A stretch of 64,000 nucleotides of DNA from Pseudomonas orientalis. GTDB taxonomy: Bacteria > Pseudomonadota > Gammaproteobacteria > Pseudomonadales > Pseudomonadaceae. A model generated the notes under the pieces. It made no database searches. It saw nothing but the letters and a program-made list of their open reading frames with translations, and was not told the origin of the DNA. Every line of letters begins with the position of its first letter. Within the stretch, counting starts at the first letter, position 1. Shown here one piece after another: positions 15,720 to 23,815 of this stretch. The position numbers and the translations under genes are program-made. The stretch is taken from assembly GCF_001439815.1 (NCBI RefSeq), contig NZ_JYLM01000010.1:124001-188000 (forward strand), given 5' to 3'.

Positions 15720-17087
15720 ATGACTCAGAATGTCTCTTCGCATCAACCACTCACCACCCGGTCGAGCATGAGCCCAGTAGCGGCCCAGGCTCAGAACCCC
15801 AAGACCTTCGAGTCTGCGTACCCCTTGAGTGATTTCAAACCCATCCCGAACAATATCCACATGGTTTGGGTCGGCTCAGAACCAAGCGCCACACAGGATG
15901 AATACTTGCGTCAATGGGCAACCAAGAATCCCAAACATACAGTCACACTCTGGGTGGACTCCACTCAATTTGATGCCTATGCCACGAATAAGTCAGCGCA
16001 GGCAAAAGCGGAATCCGTTTATCCGGGATATCAGTCAGAACGACCAATCCGCGGTTTATTCAGCCAACTCAAAGTGACGACGCAACATCCCGGGCAGCGT
16101 AACGGGGCAGAGCAGGCGCAAGTGATTACCGAGTTGAACAAAGAGTTATCCTCCTCGGGTAACAAACAGCTGAAAGCGCTACTGCTGCCCGACGGTGGAA
16201 AAGTGACTCCTGCTAACGCTCGGCAGGTACTCAACGAGTTTGAGCGTTACGCGCAGCGTACTGACGAAAAATTTTATCAGGCTGAAGCTGTGATTTTGGA
16301 CCAGACGACAAAATCCTGGGATCGTTACGCGAGTAACCCTGCGCGCGATATGGATAGGCTGACCAGTTTGCAGGAGCGATTTCGCGATCAAAAAAACGTA
16401 GAGGTTCGTGACTTAAGCAATCCTTCAGATATTCGATTACAAAATAAAGACGTGTATCAGCACGAGATTATCGGACGCAATGGCGGCTATGCCGCAGCCT
16501 CGGATGTGGCGCGTTATGAAATCGTCAATCGATACGCCGGCACCTATACGGACATTGATCTTGAGAGCGTGCAACCACTCGATGGCGCACTGCATGCCCA
16601 TCCCGATTTGATGCTGGTCGGCATGGCTGAAGGTAAAAATGATGCGAAGGGCAGCGCCACACCCTATTTCGCCAACGCCCTATTTTCCAGTCACGCTCAG
16701 AGCGCAATGTTGTCCAGCCTGATTGACGATATCGGGGAAAAGTACCGTTCCATGAAGGGCAATGAGTACGGCGGTGATCGTTACTTCAGCCGCCCAAATA
16801 AAAGCACGATTGAAACCACCGGGCCCAATGCATTACGTGGGCACGTTGACAGGGTGATACAACAAGCCAAGGGCAGGCCGGATCTGGTACGTGACGACGC
16901 TCACTCTCTGGCTGATCGAATATGGGACAAGTCAAAGCCGCAGAATGAGGAATACTGGAAGCTCGTGGACTCTCATTTCAAATTCCCGGACAACTACGTC
17001 AACTTCGAGACGCAAGAGCAACAAAACAGCGCTACCAAAGCGATGGCCGGTGGCGCTCAGCAGCCCGCCGTGTTGAAGATGGGCTGA
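15720..17087 (+). CDS. TcdA/TcdB-type toxin glycosyltransferase (candidate secreted effector)
   Basis: Protein of 455 residues with the architecture of large-clostridial-toxin glycosyltransferases (GT44-like, DXD-containing). An opening strand IPNNIHMVWVG (42-52) holds the nucleotide-sugar-stacking Trp50. The core is AAASDVARYEIVNRYAGTYTDIDLE, with Asp262 and Arg265 and the metal-binding Asp278-x-Asp280. These match the ASDILR and DVD elements of TcdB. Such domains mono-glycosylate host GTPases or other proteins. The first 40 residues are rich in Ser, Thr and Gln without a hydrophobic signal peptide, as in type III effectors. ATG 15720 has GGAG 9 bases upstream. Base composition and codon use are AT-richer than neighbours and it is bracketed by terminators, suggesting acquisition. 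No secretion or chaperone gene is nearby, so export route and target are unknown. Confidence 0.8.
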   Translation: MTQNVSSHQPLTTRSSMSPVAAQAQNPKTFESAYPLSDFKPIPNNIHMVWVGSEPSATQDEYLRQWATKNPKHTVTLWVDSTQFDAYATNKSAQAKAESVYPGYQSERPIRGLFSQLKVTTQHPGQRNGAEQAQVITELNKELSSSGNKQLKALLLPDGGKVTPANARQVLNEFERYAQRTDEKFYQAEAVILDQTTKSWDRYASNPARDMDRLTSLQERFRDQKNVEVRDLSNPSDIRLQNKDVYQHEIIGRNGGYAAASDVARYEIVNRYAGTYTDIDLESVQPLDGALHAHPDLMLVGMAEGKNDAKGSATPYFANALFSSHAQSAMLSSLIDDIGEKYRSMKGNEYGGDRYFSRPNKSTIETTGPNALRGHVDRVIQQAKGRPDLVRDDAHSLADRIWDKSKPQNEEYWKLVDSHFKFPDNYVNFETQEQQNSATKAMAGGAQQPAVLKMG

Positions 17088-17099
17088 ATAACGTAGGAG

Positions 17100-17125
17100 G
17101 CCTCGCCTGCCGGCGAGGCTTTTTT
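17100..17125 (+). terminator. Rho-independent terminator after the glycosyltransferase gene
   Basis: GCCTCGCC (17100-17107) and GGCGAGGC (17112-17119) form a perfect 8-bp stem with a 4-nt loop and six T. The following 17126-17317 is AT-rich and probably carries the promoter of the amino-acid ABC operon. Confidence 0.9.
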
Positions 17126-17317
17126 GTTGGCTCCGTTGATCCTCGCGCATGCTCAAACAATCTGCCCACGCAGGGTTAGGTTTTTGTGTGATATTAATAT
17201 TCTATTTCGGTATTTAAATTTTACTTTTTATACCTTTAAAGTTCGCGCTACCCGACGTTATCCACGCCGGAACGGACTGCGCTCGCGGCATTACCCATGC
17301 GGCGATATGGACTGCAC

Positions 17318-17983
17318 ATGACCTTCGATTTCGCTTTTATCCTCAGCACCTTGCCCGCGTTTCTGAAGGCGGTGGGAGTGACCCTGCAAGTCGGCTTGAT
17401 CGCGATTGCCACCTCCTTGCTGGTGGCGCTGATCAACGCAGCCCTGCTGGTCTTTCGTACGCCGTACCTGTCACGCCTGGTGGCGTTGTATGTGGAGCTG
17501 GCGCGTAACACGCCGCTGCTGATCCAGCTGTTCTTCGTGTACTTCGCGCTGCCGGCCCTGGGCCTGAATATTTCCGGGTTCTGGGCGGCGATCATCACCA
17601 TGACCTTTCTCGGCGGCGCCTACCTCACCGAGGTGCTGCGCGCCGGTGTGGAGGCGGTACCGCTGGCGCAGATCGAATCGGGCAAGTCCATCGGCCTGTC
17701 CGACTGGCAGCTGCTGCGCCATGTGATTCTGCCCCAGGCCGGCATTCTCAGCCTGCCGGCGCTGTTCGCCAATTTCATCTTTCTGCTCAAGGAGACCACG
17801 GTGGTTTCCGCCGTGGCGGTGCCGGAGATTCTCTACACCACCAAGAGCTACATCGCCCTCTACTACAAGACCTACGAAATGCTCGCGGTGCTGACGCTGA
17901 TTTGCGTGTTGCTGTTCCTGCCGCTGTCGCTGCTGCTCAGCCGCCTGGAAAGGAGGCTCCAGCATGGCCAGTTCGGGTCTTGA
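17318..17983 (+). CDS. Polar amino-acid ABC transporter permease 1
   Basis: HisM/GlnP-type inner-membrane permease of 221 residues with about five membrane segments. The N-terminal ELARNTPLLIQLFFVYFALP and the EAA loop (LRAGVEAVPLAQIESGKSIGLSDWQLLRHVILPQA) contact the ATPase. It overlaps the next permease gene by 20 bp, and together they form a heterodimeric channel. ATG 17297 is an alternative start. Substrate is probably a polar or acidic amino acid, possibly a sulfur one given context, but this is not shown by the sequence. Confidence 0.88.
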   Translation: MTFDFAFILSTLPAFLKAVGVTLQVGLIAIATSLLVALINAALLVFRTPYLSRLVALYVELARNTPLLIQLFFVYFALPALGLNISGFWAAIITMTFLGGAYLTEVLRAGVEAVPLAQIESGKSIGLSDWQLLRHVILPQAGILSLPALFANFIFLLKETTVVSAVAVPEILYTTKSYIALYYKTYEMLAVLTLICVLLFLPLSLLLSRLERRLQHGQFGS

Positions 17984-18623
17984 GTTGTTGTGGGTGTCGT
18001 TGCCGCAACTGGGCAAGGGCGCGGCGCAAACCTTGTCGATTTCATTCTTGAGCATCGCGTTCAGCACCGTCGGTGGCGTGTTGTACGGCGTGCTGCGCAC
18101 CTTGAACAACAGGCTGATCAACGCGGTGCTGCGGGTTTACCTGGAGCTGTTTCGCGCCATCCCGGTGCTGGTCTGGCTGTACTTGCTGTTTTTCGGCCTG
18201 CCGATTTTCTTCGGCCTGAGCATTCCGAGTTTCTGGTGCGCGGTGCTGGTGCTGTCGCTGTGGGGCGCCAGTGAGGTGGGTGAAGTGGTACGCGGCGCGT
18301 TGCATTCGCTGCCCCGTGGCCAGCGTGAAGCGGGGTTGTCGATTGGTCTCTCCGATCCGCAGCTCTACGGCTATGTACTGCTGCCCCAGGCCCTCAAGCG
18401 CATGACGCCGCCGACCATCAACGTTTACACGCGGATCATCAAGACCAGTTCTTTGGCGGTGCTGATCGGCGTGGTGGACGTGATTAAGGTCGGCCAGCAA
18501 ATCATCGAACGCACCTACGAGTCAGTGTTGATCTACGGCGTGCTGTTCCTGTTTTTCTTCTTTATTTGCTACCCGTTGTCGGCTGCCTCCAAGGTGCTGG
18601 AACGGCGCTGGGCCCAAGCATGA
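17964..18623 (+). CDS. Polar amino-acid ABC transporter permease 2
   Basis: Second HisM/GlnP-type permease, 219 residues, with LELFRAIPVLVWLYLLFFGLP and an EAA loop (VRGALHSLPRGQREAGLSIGLSDPQLYGYVLLPQALK). Its start lies inside the end of the first permease gene and its stop overlaps the ATPase start as ATGA (18620-18623), indicating translational coupling. Confidence 0.88.
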   Translation: MASSGLELLWVSLPQLGKGAAQTLSISFLSIAFSTVGGVLYGVLRTLNNRLINAVLRVYLELFRAIPVLVWLYLLFFGLPIFFGLSIPSFWCAVLVLSLWGASEVGEVVRGALHSLPRGQREAGLSIGLSDPQLYGYVLLPQALKRMTPPTINVYTRIIKTSSLAVLIGVVDVIKVGQQIIERTYESVLIYGVLFLFFFFICYPLSAASKVLERRWAQA

Positions 18624-19396
18624 GCGCATTGATCGAGCTCCAGGGTTTCAATAAATACTTCGGCGACACGCATGTGCTCAAGGGCATCGACCTGAGTGTG
18701 CAAAGCGGCGAAGTGGTGGTGATTCTCGGCCCCAGTGGCTGCGGCAAAAGTACCTTGCTGCGTTGCCTCAATGGCCTGGAAGTGGCGCACAGCGGCAGCC
18801 TGCGTTTTGTCGGCCGAGAGCTTCTGGACAAAAGCACCGACTGGCGCCAGGTGCGCCAGGACATCGGCATGGTGTTCCAGAGTTACCACCTGTTCCCGCA
18901 CATGAGCGTGCTCGACAACATCCTGCTCGGCCCGTTGAAGGTGCAAAAACGCGACCCCCGCGAAGCCCGCGAACAGGCCGAGCAATTGCTGGCGCGTGTG
19001 GGCCTTGCCGACAAGCGCGATGCTTACCCGCGCCAGCTCTCCGGCGGTCAACAGCAACGCATCGCCATCGTCCGCTCGCTGTGCATGAACCCGCAGGTCA
19101 TGCTGTTTGACGAAGTCACCGCCGCCCTCGACCCGGAGATGGTCAAGGAAGTACTGGAAGTGATCCAGGGCCTGGCGCGCGATGGCATGACCCTGCTGAT
19201 CGTCACCCACGAAATGGCCTTCGCCCGCGCCGTCGCCGACCGCGTGGTGTTCATGGAGGCCGGTCGCATCCTCGAACACAACACCCCCGAGGCATTCTTT
19301 ACGAACCCGCAGACCGCACGCGCGCAGCAGTTCCTGGAGAAGTTCTCCTTTGTTTCAACACTGCCCAAAAAGAGCAAGGAACCGGAGCTGATATGA
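18620..19396 (+). CDS. Polar amino-acid ABC transporter ATP-binding protein
   Basis: GlnQ-type ATPase of 258 residues: Walker A GPSGCGKST, signature LSGGQQQRIAI, Walker B VMLFDEVTAALDPE, and the H-loop His in VTHEMAFARAVADRV. ATG 18620 overlaps the permease stop and gives the family start MSALIELQGFNKYFG. A longer frame from 18566 only reads into the permease gene. Confidence 0.92.
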   Translation: MSALIELQGFNKYFGDTHVLKGIDLSVQSGEVVVILGPSGCGKSTLLRCLNGLEVAHSGSLRFVGRELLDKSTDWRQVRQDIGMVFQSYHLFPHMSVLDNILLGPLKVQKRDPREAREQAEQLLARVGLADKRDAYPRQLSGGQQQRIAIVRSLCMNPQVMLFDEVTAALDPEMVKEVLEVIQGLARDGMTLLIVTHEMAFARAVADRVVFMEAGRILEHNTPEAFFTNPQTARAQQFLEKFSFVSTLPKKSKEPELI

Positions 19397-20241
19397 AAAA
19401 GTTACTGCTGCCACTGCTGGCCGTCGCGTTAATGGCCGGCTGCGATAAAAAGGCCGAAGAGCCGGTAAAACCTGCGGCTGTCAGCTACATCGACAAGATC
19501 AAGGCGCGGGACAAGCTGATCGTTGGCGTCTTCACCGACAAGCCGCCGTTCGGCTTCGTCGACGAGGCCGGCCGCTATGTCGGCTTCGATACCGACATCG
19601 GCCGCCAGTTCGCCAAGGACCTGCTGGGCGATGAAAACAAAGTCGAGTTCGTCGCCGTGGAGCCGGCCAGTCGCATTCCGTTCCTGCAGAGCGACAAGGT
19701 CGACCTGATCCTGGCCAACATGACGGTCACGCCGGAACGCAAGGAGGCGGTGGACTTCACCAATCCCAACCTGAAAGTCGCGGTACAGGCCCTGGTGCCG
19801 AACGACAGCGCGGTCAAAAGCCTGGATGATTTGGCGAGCCGCACCACCATCGTCACCACCGGCACCACTGCCGATATCTGGCTGACCAAGAACCACCCGG
19901 ACTGGAAACTGCTCAAGTTCGAGAAAAACTCCGAGTCGCTGCAGGCGCTGTCGGCCGGGCGTGGCGATGCCTACGCGCAGGACAACCTGGTGCTGTTCAG
20001 CTGGGCCAAGCAGAACCCCGGCTACCGCGTGCTGGAGCAGAAACTCGGTGATGAAGCGCCGATTGCCCCGGCGGTGAAGAAAGGCAATATCGAACTGCGC
20101 GACTGGGTGAATGCGGAGCTGGCGAAATTGGGCGAGGAGAAGTTTTTGCTCAAGCTGTATGACCAATATGTGCGTAAAGAGCTGAGCGATGACACCAAGC
20201 CTGAGAGTGTGATTGTTGAAGGTGGGAAGTGGCAGGGCTGA
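19393..20241 (+). CDS. Polar amino-acid ABC transporter substrate-binding lipoprotein
   Basis: Family-3 solute-binding protein of 282 residues with a lipoprotein signal (lipobox LMAGC, Cys16). It opens DKLIVGVFTDKPPFGFVDEAGRYVGFDTDIGRQFA, followed by the typical LILANMTVTPERKEAVDFTNP. It resembles PEB1-like aspartate/glutamate or cysteine-binding proteins. It overlaps the ATPase gene by 4 bp and completes a four-gene importer operon. Besides the lipidated Cys only one Met is left in the mature form. Substrate uncertain. Confidence 0.88.
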   Translation: MKKLLLPLLAVALMAGCDKKAEEPVKPAAVSYIDKIKARDKLIVGVFTDKPPFGFVDEAGRYVGFDTDIGRQFAKDLLGDENKVEFVAVEPASRIPFLQSDKVDLILANMTVTPERKEAVDFTNPNLKVAVQALVPNDSAVKSLDDLASRTTIVTTGTTADIWLTKNHPDWKLLKFEKNSESLQALSAGRGDAYAQDNLVLFSWAKQNPGYRVLEQKLGDEAPIAPAVKKGNIELRDWVNAELAKLGEEKFLLKLYDQYVRKELSDDTKPESVIVEGGKWQG

Positions 20242-20260
20242 TTCCTGGCTTTTGTGTTGA

Positions 20261-20376
20261 CTGTACCGGCCCTATCGGGGGCAAGCCCCCTCCCACACTG
20301 AATTGGGTTCACAAATTCTGATGTGTGAATACAGTCCAATGTGGGAGGGGGCTTGCCCCCGATAGGGCCGGTGCAG
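20261..20376. repeat. Outward-type REP doublet with extended arms
   Basis: Two REP units in the opposite arrangement to most others here (GAT ends outward). The inverted repeat continues beyond the REP cores through CCGGCCCTAT / ATAGGGCCGG, giving arms of almost 40 bp around a spacer of about 40 bp. It lies between two convergent stop codons (20241 and 20384). Confidence 0.85.
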
Positions 20377-20383
20377 CTGCCAC

Positions 20384-21544
20384 CTACTCCGGCCAATGCC
20401 AAGCCGGCGCATCCAACATCCCTTGCCCCACAATACGCGTCTCCCCCAGCACCTTCTCCAGCACAATCGAATTACACCCTTCATCCTGCTGCAACGCCGC
20501 AATCAAGCGACTGGCATGGGACACCACCCACACCTGGCAGTGCTTCGACGCTTCGATAACCAAGCGCGCCAACGCGGGCAGCAGGTCCGGATGCAAGCTG
20601 GTTTCCGGTTCGTTCAGCACCATCATGGTCGGTGGGCGTGGCGTCAGCAGTGCGGCGATCAGCAGCAGGTAGCGTAAGGTGCCGTCCGACAACTCCGCCG
20701 CCGACAGCGGCCGCAGCAAGCCTTCCTGATAGAACTCGATGGCAAAGCGTCCGCCCTGCAAGGGCTGGATATTCAGGCGCGCGCCGGGGAACGCATCGCT
20801 GACCGCGCGCTGCAGCGCCTCGGGGTCGCCAATCTCGCGAATGGTCTGCAACGCCGCCGCCAAATCGCGCCCGTCGTGGTGCAGCACGGGTGTGCGGGTG
20901 CCCAATTGCGGCTGGCGCACCGGCGCGTCGACGTCGCTGCGAAAGTGATCGTAAAAGCGCCAGCCACGAATGCTCTCGCGCAGCAGCAGCACTTCCGGCG
21001 AACCCCGCAGGCTGCCGACCTGGTCGAACAGGCTGTGGTAATTGGGCGTGTGCTGGGCCAGCACATCCCAGGCGCGGCCTTCACGGGCGCGCACCATCGG
21101 CCCGGAACGCTGCACCAGCAGGCTGGCCGGGCGATAGAGGTGCCCGGCCCAGATGCATTCCTTCTTCACCTCCGGATCGAGGCTGAAAAACGACAGGGAG
21201 GGTTCCGGCAACCCCAGGGATATGGCGTAGCTGAAATCCTCGGCGGCAAAGCCCAGGCGCAGGCGCTTGACGCCCTGGCGCACGGTGGATTCGATCGGCA
21301 CTTCACCGCTGCGCATGCGCCGGGTGATGGTTTCCGGCCCGGCCCAGAAGGTCGAGTCCAGCCCGCCTTCGCGGGCCAACGCATTGATCACCCCACCCTG
21401 GGCGGTTTCCGCCAGCAGGCGCAGGGCGCGATACAGGTTGGACTTGCCGCTGCCGTTGGGCCCGGTGACCAGATTAAGTCGGTCCAGGGGCACCACCAAT
21501 TTATTGATCGAGCGGTAATTGGCTACTGCGAGGGTCTTGAGCAT
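20384..21544 (-). CDS. RecF/OLD-like AAA ATPase
   Basis: SMC-like ATPase of 386 residues without long coiled coil. The start is MLKTLAVANYRSINKLVVPLDRLNLVTGPNGSGKSNLYRAL with Walker A GPNGSGKS. The C-terminal half has an ABC-type signature (LSDGTLRYL), Walker B MMVLNEPETSLHPDLLP and a switch VVSHASRLIAAL. This is the AAA_21/AAA_23 type widespread in bacteria, some members of which act in phage defence with a partner nuclease. No TOPRIM or nuclease gene is adjacent, so it is likely a stand-alone housekeeping or repair-type ATPase. Function unknown. Confidence 0.82.
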   Translation of the reverse strand: MLKTLAVANYRSINKLVVPLDRLNLVTGPNGSGKSNLYRALRLLAETAQGGVINALAREGGLDSTFWAGPETITRRMRSGEVPIESTVRQGVKRLRLGFAAEDFSYAISLGLPEPSLSFFSLDPEVKKECIWAGHLYRPASLLVQRSGPMVRAREGRAWDVLAQHTPNYHSLFDQVGSLRGSPEVLLLRESIRGWRFYDHFRSDVDAPVRQPQLGTRTPVLHHDGRDLAAALQTIREIGDPEALQRAVSDAFPGARLNIQPLQGGRFAIEFYQEGLLRPLSAAELSDGTLRYLLLIAALLTPRPPTMMVLNEPETSLHPDLLPALARLVIEASKHCQVWVVSHASRLIAALQQDEGCNSIVLEKVLGETRIVGQGMLDAPAWHWPE

Positions 21545-21665
21545 GACAATTCAATCGGGATGGGAACCATTGAAGTATGGGATCCTCCATGCAGATAAGG
21601 AACCCTGAACTACGCTCACAGTCGCATACACACTGGCAAGTCGGCATCACGCAAAAGGAGCCTGC

Positions 21666-22748
21666 ATGGGCGGTCGCATTTCGACATTTTTACTCGGATT
21701 TGGCTTACTGACGCTGCTTGGCGGTTGTGGTGAGGAAAAGACCGAACCCAAAGCCCATTCCCGGGTGTTCGTGCAAACCGTGCAGCCGGCGGATTTCGCT
21801 GCGGCGGTGACGCTGACGGGGGATATCCAGGCACGGGTGCAGACCGATCTGTCCTTTCGCGTGGGCGGCAAGATCATCCAGCGCATGGTCGATGTGGGCG
21901 ACCGGGTCACGGCCAGACAAGTGCTGGCCAAACTCGACCCCAAGGACCTGCAGACCAACGTCGACTCCGCCCAGGCCCAGGTCGTGGCCGAGCAGGCGCG
22001 GGTCAAGCAGACGGCCGCCGCCTTCGTGCGCCAGGAAAAACTTTTGCCCAAGGGCTACACCAGCCGCAGCGAATATGATTCCGCCCAGGCCGCGCTGCGC
22101 AGCAGCCAGAGCGCCCTCGCCGCCGCCCAGGCCCAGTTGGCCAACGCCCGTGAACAACTCGGCTACACCGCGTTGATCGCCGACGCGCCGGGCATTATCA
22201 CCGCGCGCCAGGCCGAAGTCGGCCAGGTCGTGCAAGCCACCGTGCCGATCTTCAGCCTGGCCCGTGATGGCGAGCGCGACGCGGTGTTCAACGTCTACGA
22301 GTCCCTGCTGGTGGAACCGCCGCCGGATGCGCCGATTACCGTCAGCCTGCTGGACAACCCGGGCATCAAGGCCGTGGGCAAGGTTCGCGAAGTCACCCCG
22401 GCGGTGGCCGCCAATACCGGCACCGTGCAAGTGAAGATCGCCTTGCAAAGCCTGCCCAAGGGCATGGAACTGGGCTCGGTGGTCAGCGCCACCGCCAATG
22501 GCCCGGCCAAGGCCAGCATCGAGTTGCCGTGGTCGGCCTTGACCAAGGACCTCAGCGAACCCGCCGTGTGGCTGGTGGACGGCGACGGCAAGGCGCAATT
22601 GCATAAGGTCACGGTGGCGCGTTACCTCACCGGCAAAGTGATCATCGGCGACGGCCTTAAAGGCGGCGAAAAAGTCGTGGTGGCCGGCGGGCAATTGCTG
22701 CACCCCGGCATGGTGGTCGAGATCGCCCAGCAAGGAGCCCAGCCATGA
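21666..22748 (+). CDS. RND efflux membrane-fusion lipoprotein 1
   Basis: Periplasmic adaptor of the HlyD/AcrA type, 360 residues. It is a lipoprotein (LLTLLGGC lipobox, Cys19-20 region) with barrel-sandwich segments DLSFRVGGKIIQRMVDVGDRV and IADAPGIITARQAEVGQVV flanking an alpha-helical hairpin (about 95-165, rich in Ala/Gln). AAGGAG precedes ATG 21666. It is the first of three overlapping genes (4-bp ATGA overlaps), so it works with the second adaptor and the RND pump. Confidence 0.9.
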   Translation: MGGRISTFLLGFGLLTLLGGCGEEKTEPKAHSRVFVQTVQPADFAAAVTLTGDIQARVQTDLSFRVGGKIIQRMVDVGDRVTARQVLAKLDPKDLQTNVDSAQAQVVAEQARVKQTAAAFVRQEKLLPKGYTSRSEYDSAQAALRSSQSALAAAQAQLANAREQLGYTALIADAPGIITARQAEVGQVVQATVPIFSLARDGERDAVFNVYESLLVEPPPDAPITVSLLDNPGIKAVGKVREVTPAVAANTGTVQVKIALQSLPKGMELGSVVSATANGPAKASIELPWSALTKDLSEPAVWLVDGDGKAQLHKVTVARYLTGKVIIGDGLKGGEKVVVAGGQLLHPGMVVEIAQQGAQP

Positions 22749-23815
22749 GACAACTGACGGTTATTGTCGCCGCCAGCCTGTTGCTGATGGCCTGCTCCAA
22801 AGAAGAGGCGCCGCCCGAACCTGTGCGCCCGGTGCTGTCCATGGAAGTGAAGGCCGAAGACCAGGAAAACCTCGGTCGCTTCGCCGGCACCATTCAGGCC
22901 CGCTATGAAAGTAACCTGGGTTTCCGTGTCCCCGGGCGTATTGCCCGTCGCGCCGTGGACGTGGGCGCAGAGGTGGACAAGGGCGCCTTGCTTGCCGTGC
23001 TCGACCCCACCGACCAGCAGAACCAATTGCGCGCCGCCCAGGGCGACCTGGCGCGCGTGCAGGCGCAGTTCATCAATGCCCAGGCCAATGCCCGCCGCCA
23101 GCAGGAACTGTTCAACCGTGGCGTCGGTGCCCAGGCCCAGCTCGACGTGGCCCAGACTGACCTGAAAACCACCCAGGCCACCCTCGATCAGGCGCGCGCA
23201 TCGGTCAACCAGGCCAGGGACCAGCTCAACTACGCCGAACTGCGCACCGACCACGCCGGCATCGTCACCGCCTGGAATGCCGAGGCCGGCCAGGTGGTCA
23301 GCGCCGGTCAGCAAGTGGTGACCCTGGCCCGCCCGGACATCAAGGAAGCGGTGATCGACCTGCCCGCCGGCCTGGCCGAGCGCCTGCCTGCGGATGTGGT
23401 GTTCCTGGTGGCCGGGCAACTGGACCCCAGCGTGCACACCACCGCCATCGTGCGCGAGATCGAGCCCCAGGCCCAAAGCGCCACGCGCACCCGCCGCGCC
23501 CGCCTGAGCCTGACCGAAACCCCCGCCGCGTTCCGCCTGGGCACCGCCATCAGCGTGACCTTGAGCAGCGCCATCGCGCCGCGTATCGAGGTGCCCCTGA
23601 GCGCCGTGCAGGAGGTCGACGGCAAGACCCGCATCTGGCTGCTCGACACCCAGAGCCAGACGGTGCAGCCGCGTGACGTCACGGTCGTCAGCCGGGATGC
23701 CGACAGCGTCTTGCTCAACGGCAGCGTCAAACCCGGCGAACGCATCGTCACCGCCGGCGTGAACAGCCTGAAACCCGGGCAAAAAGTCAAAATCGACGAG
23801 GACAGCCCGCGATGA
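22745..23815 (+). CDS. RND efflux membrane-fusion lipoprotein 2
   Basis: Second HlyD/AcrA-type adaptor, 356 residues, lipobox LLLMAC. It has NLGFRVPGRIARRAVDVGAEVDKGALLAVLDP, a helical hairpin, then RTDHAGIVTAWNAEAGQVVSAGQQV. It differs clearly from the first adaptor, so the pair probably form a mixed ring. Start and stop overlap neighbouring genes by 4 bp. Confidence 0.9.
   Translation: MRQLTVIVAASLLLMACSKEEAPPEPVRPVLSMEVKAEDQENLGRFAGTIQARYESNLGFRVPGRIARRAVDVGAEVDKGALLAVLDPTDQQNQLRAAQGDLARVQAQFINAQANARRQQELFNRGVGAQAQLDVAQTDLKTTQATLDQARASVNQARDQLNYAELRTDHAGIVTAWNAEAGQVVSAGQQVVTLARPDIKEAVIDLPAGLAERLPADVVFLVAGQLDPSVHTTAIVREIEPQAQSATRTRRARLSLTETPAAFRLGTAISVTLSSAIAPRIEVPLSAVQEVDGKTRIWLLDTQSQTVQPRDVTVVSRDADSVLLNGSVKPGERIVTAGVNSLKPGQKVKIDEDSPR

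Noticed and set aside
20384..21544. Two-gene phage-defence system (OLD or Gabija type)
   Set aside because: No partner nuclease or helicase lies beside the ATPase; neighbours are an amino-acid importer and an efflux operon.
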